Assembly (NCBI GenBank): GCA_005406025.1
Contig: BGZK01002098.1
Location: 1-64,000, forward strand
DNA length: 64,000 bases
Source: Eumeta japonica
Lineage: Eukaryota; Arthropoda; Insecta; Lepidoptera; Psychidae
Reading direction: 5' to 3'
The translations under genes and the position numbers were made by a program. The notes beneath the pieces are model-generated. The model saw nothing but the letters and a program-made list of their open reading frames with translations, ran no database searches and had not been told where the DNA came from. Positions within the stretch are counted from its first letter, which is position 1. Every line of letters starts with the position of its first letter. This document shows, in pieces, positions 61,196-64,000 of this stretch.

Positions 61196-64000
61196 CCCTT
61201 AATCAAATAAAGGTAAATATATTCCCACTTAAAATTTTAAGCCATAAATTTTAAATAAAGCGCGGCAATGTTTATCTAAAACGCACTGACGTTTGTCTTT
61301 GAATTATACTCTATGATCAGTAAATCCCGGCTTTTACTCTTGACCGAATGATACAATTATTAACGTTCAAAAGAGCCATTTAGTGATTTGCATCGAAAAG
61401 TTTCAAGTTTTGAGTGATTGGTGCGTGTTTTTATTGAATATTTCTGTAAAAAATTCTGGTAAGTAGTACTTTATTTTTTGGCTATTTGTCTAACATATAA
61501 CAGTGATATTGTAATGATTAATACTAGTATTTTATAAATATTTACAGTTTTAGCCAGATTTAAAGTTGGTGGGAAATATATTCCCTTTATCCATGTGTGA
61601 TCACAACTAAATAACCTGATATTTTATTATTTATTACTTTTACAGATTCTACGTAATTATGGCGCAAAACGTCCCATAAATGAACAGGAAATATTAAGGC
61701 TTATTGAATTGGACGATTTATCAGAATGTGATTCAGACGAAGGCGGTGAATTTGCCTCTCATTAGCACTCCTTCTGATTCTTATTTGACATTACCGGATG
61801 ACGTACTTGTAGAAAAACGTCTTGAGGAAATTTTGGTATAGATAATGAGCTTCATGAGGATTCACCCCAGATACCGGGTATGACAACGAGGGATCTTTGT
61901 ACGATGATTTGCAACCGATTTTTCTGAAATTGATCAATTGGATGACCAATTTCCTTCTTCAACTCCTGAACAGTCAACAACTCCTTTACAATCATCATCT
62001 ACTGTGCAATCATCAATTCTAGCTTCACGCCCGTCTACTTCACACGATATTGTATTCCAGCGAAACGCACCAGTACTAATAATGCTAAACCAAGATCTTG
62101 GACGTTAAGAAAAGTCCCTAAAATTCCAAATTTTGACAAAAATAACTTGTAACTCAGATTATACACATAAAACACAACCAGTCGAAATGTTTGACAATTT
62201 TTTCCTGTTTATATTGTCAACAATATAGTGGAACAAACAAATTTATATGCACATCAAAATAATTGTAAAACTGGACTGATGTGACCAGTAGTGAGATAAG
62301 AGCGTACTGGAGTCCTCATTATGATGGGGCTTAACCCTCTGCCGACGTAGAGCTCTATTGGTCTAGTGATCCTTTTACAATAATTCTGAAATGACTAAAG
62401 CATTCCCCATTGTTCGTTTTAAAAAAAATTCTGAAAATCTGCACCTCAACGATAATGAAAAAGTACCAACTAGAGAGTCCCAAAATTTCGACAAATTGTA
62501 TAAAGTCAGGCCCCTTATCGATAGTCTAAATATTATATTTCAGAAAGAAACAGCAAATTCAAGTATACAATCTATAGATGAGTGTATGGTTAAATTTAAA
62601 GGCAGAAGTTCTCTAAAACAGTATATGCCTAAAACCCATTAAGAGGCTTCAAAGTTTGGGCAAGGTGCGATGCAAAGTCTGGTTATTTATATCAATTTGA
62701 AATATATACTGGCAAAGGTGACAGTATGGAGAATGAAGGTCTGGGATACAATGTTGTTTCTAAATTATGCCAAAATGTTCCTCGGAACTCCCTCGTTGCG
62801 TTCGATAATTTTTTCACCGGTTGCAATCTTTTAGAAAGTTTATATGAGAAGGTATATATTCCGTTGGCACAGTCAGAATTAATCGTAAAGGTCTTCCAGA
62901 TATATTTAAAAAGCAACCCAAAATTTACGATTACTAAAACATGAATTTGCAGCTGTAACAGCATCTCCAATAACTGCAATAAAATGGCTAGATACTCGCG
63001 AAGTAACTGTACTCACAACAGCTCACCAGCCTCGAGATACTACATTTGTGAAGAGGACACAGAAAAATGGTTCTCGACAAGAGGTATGTGCCGAAAGCCA
63101 TAGCAGATTACACACTGAGTATGGGAGGGGTGGACAGGTTTGACCATTTCAGATCTTCTTACCCTATCAATAGAAAATCGAAAATTTTGGATGCGTCTCT
63201 TTCTGTTTATGTTGGACTCAGCCATAATAAACTCTTATATTACATACACAACTATTCAAACATATTAGTTCATTCTCATAGAGACTTCAGATTAAGATTA
63301 GCCCGTGGCCTCATAAATAATTATTCCTGCAGAAAAGCAAGACCTACAATATTTAAAAATAAAAGGTGGTAACTTTGGGGTGCCAGACGAAATACGTCTT
63401 CGTAATGTTGGAGTTCATTTCCCGGATCAGGACACAACATATAAGAGATGCAGGTTTTGTAGCACTAAAAATAAAAGAAGAGAAGTAATATAAAGTGTAG
63501 TGAATGTGGTGTTACTCTATGTGTAAAACGTGTTTCAAAATTTTCATGCCGCAGAAGCGCAAGAAAACTAAATAACTTTTCATATTTTTAAGAAATAAAA
63601 GATAGTATTCGCTACTTAATTGTTTTTATCGATTAATAAAATTACAAATTAATCAAATTACCCATTACCTAGATAGTAATTAGTTTTATTCATTTCATGT
63701 TGGTCTGGAGTAAAATATAATTTTTCCTACCTCTACCTATGCATAGGGCTATTAAAATCAATAAAACTCTATAAAGTAACTTGTGGTTTATTGTATTATG
63801 TGAAGGTGTGTATGTATGTATTATCAAAATAAACATAAAATAAATAATAGATATATGCGAAAACATAGCTACTCATTTACTGGTTCTCTTTACAGATAAT
63901 GGGAAATATATTCCCACCAAGAGCGTGCTGAATCTGGATAATGGGAATATATTTCCCACCATAAAAAAAAGCCTTTTCCAAAATAGAAAAACTAATTTTT
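61196..64000 (+). mobile_element. piggyBac-like element, decayed, 3' end beyond the window
   Basis: A candidate 5' end, CCCTTAATCAAATAAAGG, follows TTAA at 61192-61195, the piggyBac target site, and interrupts a LINE tail. Subterminal copies of a near-palindrome, GGGAAATATATTCCC, lie at 61212-61228 (variant) and 61571-61585 on the left, and at 63901-63915 and about 63943-63957 (variant) on the right. A GGTAAGT donor at 61459 and a TTTTACAG acceptor ending 61645 suggest a 5'UTR intron. The matching 3' terminal repeat should lie just past 64000. Confidence 0.75.
61646..63575 (+). pseudogene. piggyBac-type transposase pseudogene
   Basis: The N-terminal part is acidic (RLIELDDLSECDSDEGGEF, near 61700). 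The middle includes IRAYW, EMTKAFPIVRFKKN and KVRPLIDSLN. The DDD core has DECMVKFKGRSSLKQYMP (first Asp codon 62577-62579), then RGFKVWARCDAKSGYLYQFE, VAFDNFFTGCNLL (second Asp, about 62802) and MGGVDRFDHFRSSYPINRKS (third Asp, about 63131). The C-terminal zinc-binding domain keeps CRFCSTKNKRR and KCSECGVTLCVKR (63450-63530). At least four frameshifts and several stops break the frame. All three catalytic Asp are readable, so it is a fairly young corpse. Confidence 0.9.

Larger units (their letters stand above)
56393..64000 (+). other. Intron 2 of the octopamine receptor (partial, GC donor)
   Basis: The intron starts with GCGAGT, which fits the pattern of functional GC-AG introns where a strong AG before the cut and AGT after it compensate for the GC. 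It extends past the window end. It contains palindromes, a LINE tail and the piggyBac-like element. No exon for TM3 onward was recognised. Confidence 0.7.

Noticed and set aside
1..64000. CRISPR arrays, operons, bacterial promoters or terminators
   Set aside because: The window is clearly animal nuclear DNA; the tandem repeats seen are too few, lack spacers or are simple satellites.

Overview
The window looks like lepidopteran nuclear DNA. It is AT-rich, full of decayed mobile elements and sparsely coding. The only host gene I can support is an alpha1-adrenergic-like octopamine receptor of the OAMB type, on the + strand. Two coding exons are visible. Exon 1 (19136-19253) encodes the N-terminus and start of TM1. 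Exon 2 (56250-56392) encodes the rest of TM1, the first intracellular loop and TM2. They are separated by a 37.0 kb intron with matching phase-1 junctions. The second intron starts at a GC rather than GT donor and runs off the window end, so TM3-TM7 lie outside. Lepidoptera is inferred from the dispersed-repeat families and from the match of exon 1 to moth-type receptors as I remember them. I cannot name the species.

Layout: 1-19 kb is upstream sequence. It holds a degraded LINE, several dispersed-repeat fragments, an island of GC-rich DNA at 12.96-13.3 kb and another at 17.86-18.12 kb, either of which could be promoter or 5'UTR. Intron 1 (19.25-56.25 kb) contains three mariner remnants, all on the - strand between 27.9 and 34.2 kb, one of them split by a roughly 440 bp insertion. 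It also holds a DD41D mariner relative with very long terminal inverted repeats (43548-45802), an inverted pair of a 400 bp repeat (37.3 and 42.2 kb), a foldback MITE (35.5 kb), microsatellites and GC-rich non-coding blocks that may be enhancers. Intron 2 holds near-perfect palindromes (58.7 and 59.2 kb), LINE tails and a decayed piggyBac-like element from 61196 to beyond the window.

All transposase genes carry stops or frameshifts, so none looks autonomous. I found no cassette resembling a new multi-gene system. The points most worth checking are the GC donor and nearby Trp-to-Arg change in exon 2, the uORF overlapping the receptor start codon, the long-TIR DD41D element, the repeated palindromic motif near both ends of the piggyBac-like element, and the perfect hairpins. 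All family calls come from reading translations by eye; no database search was run.
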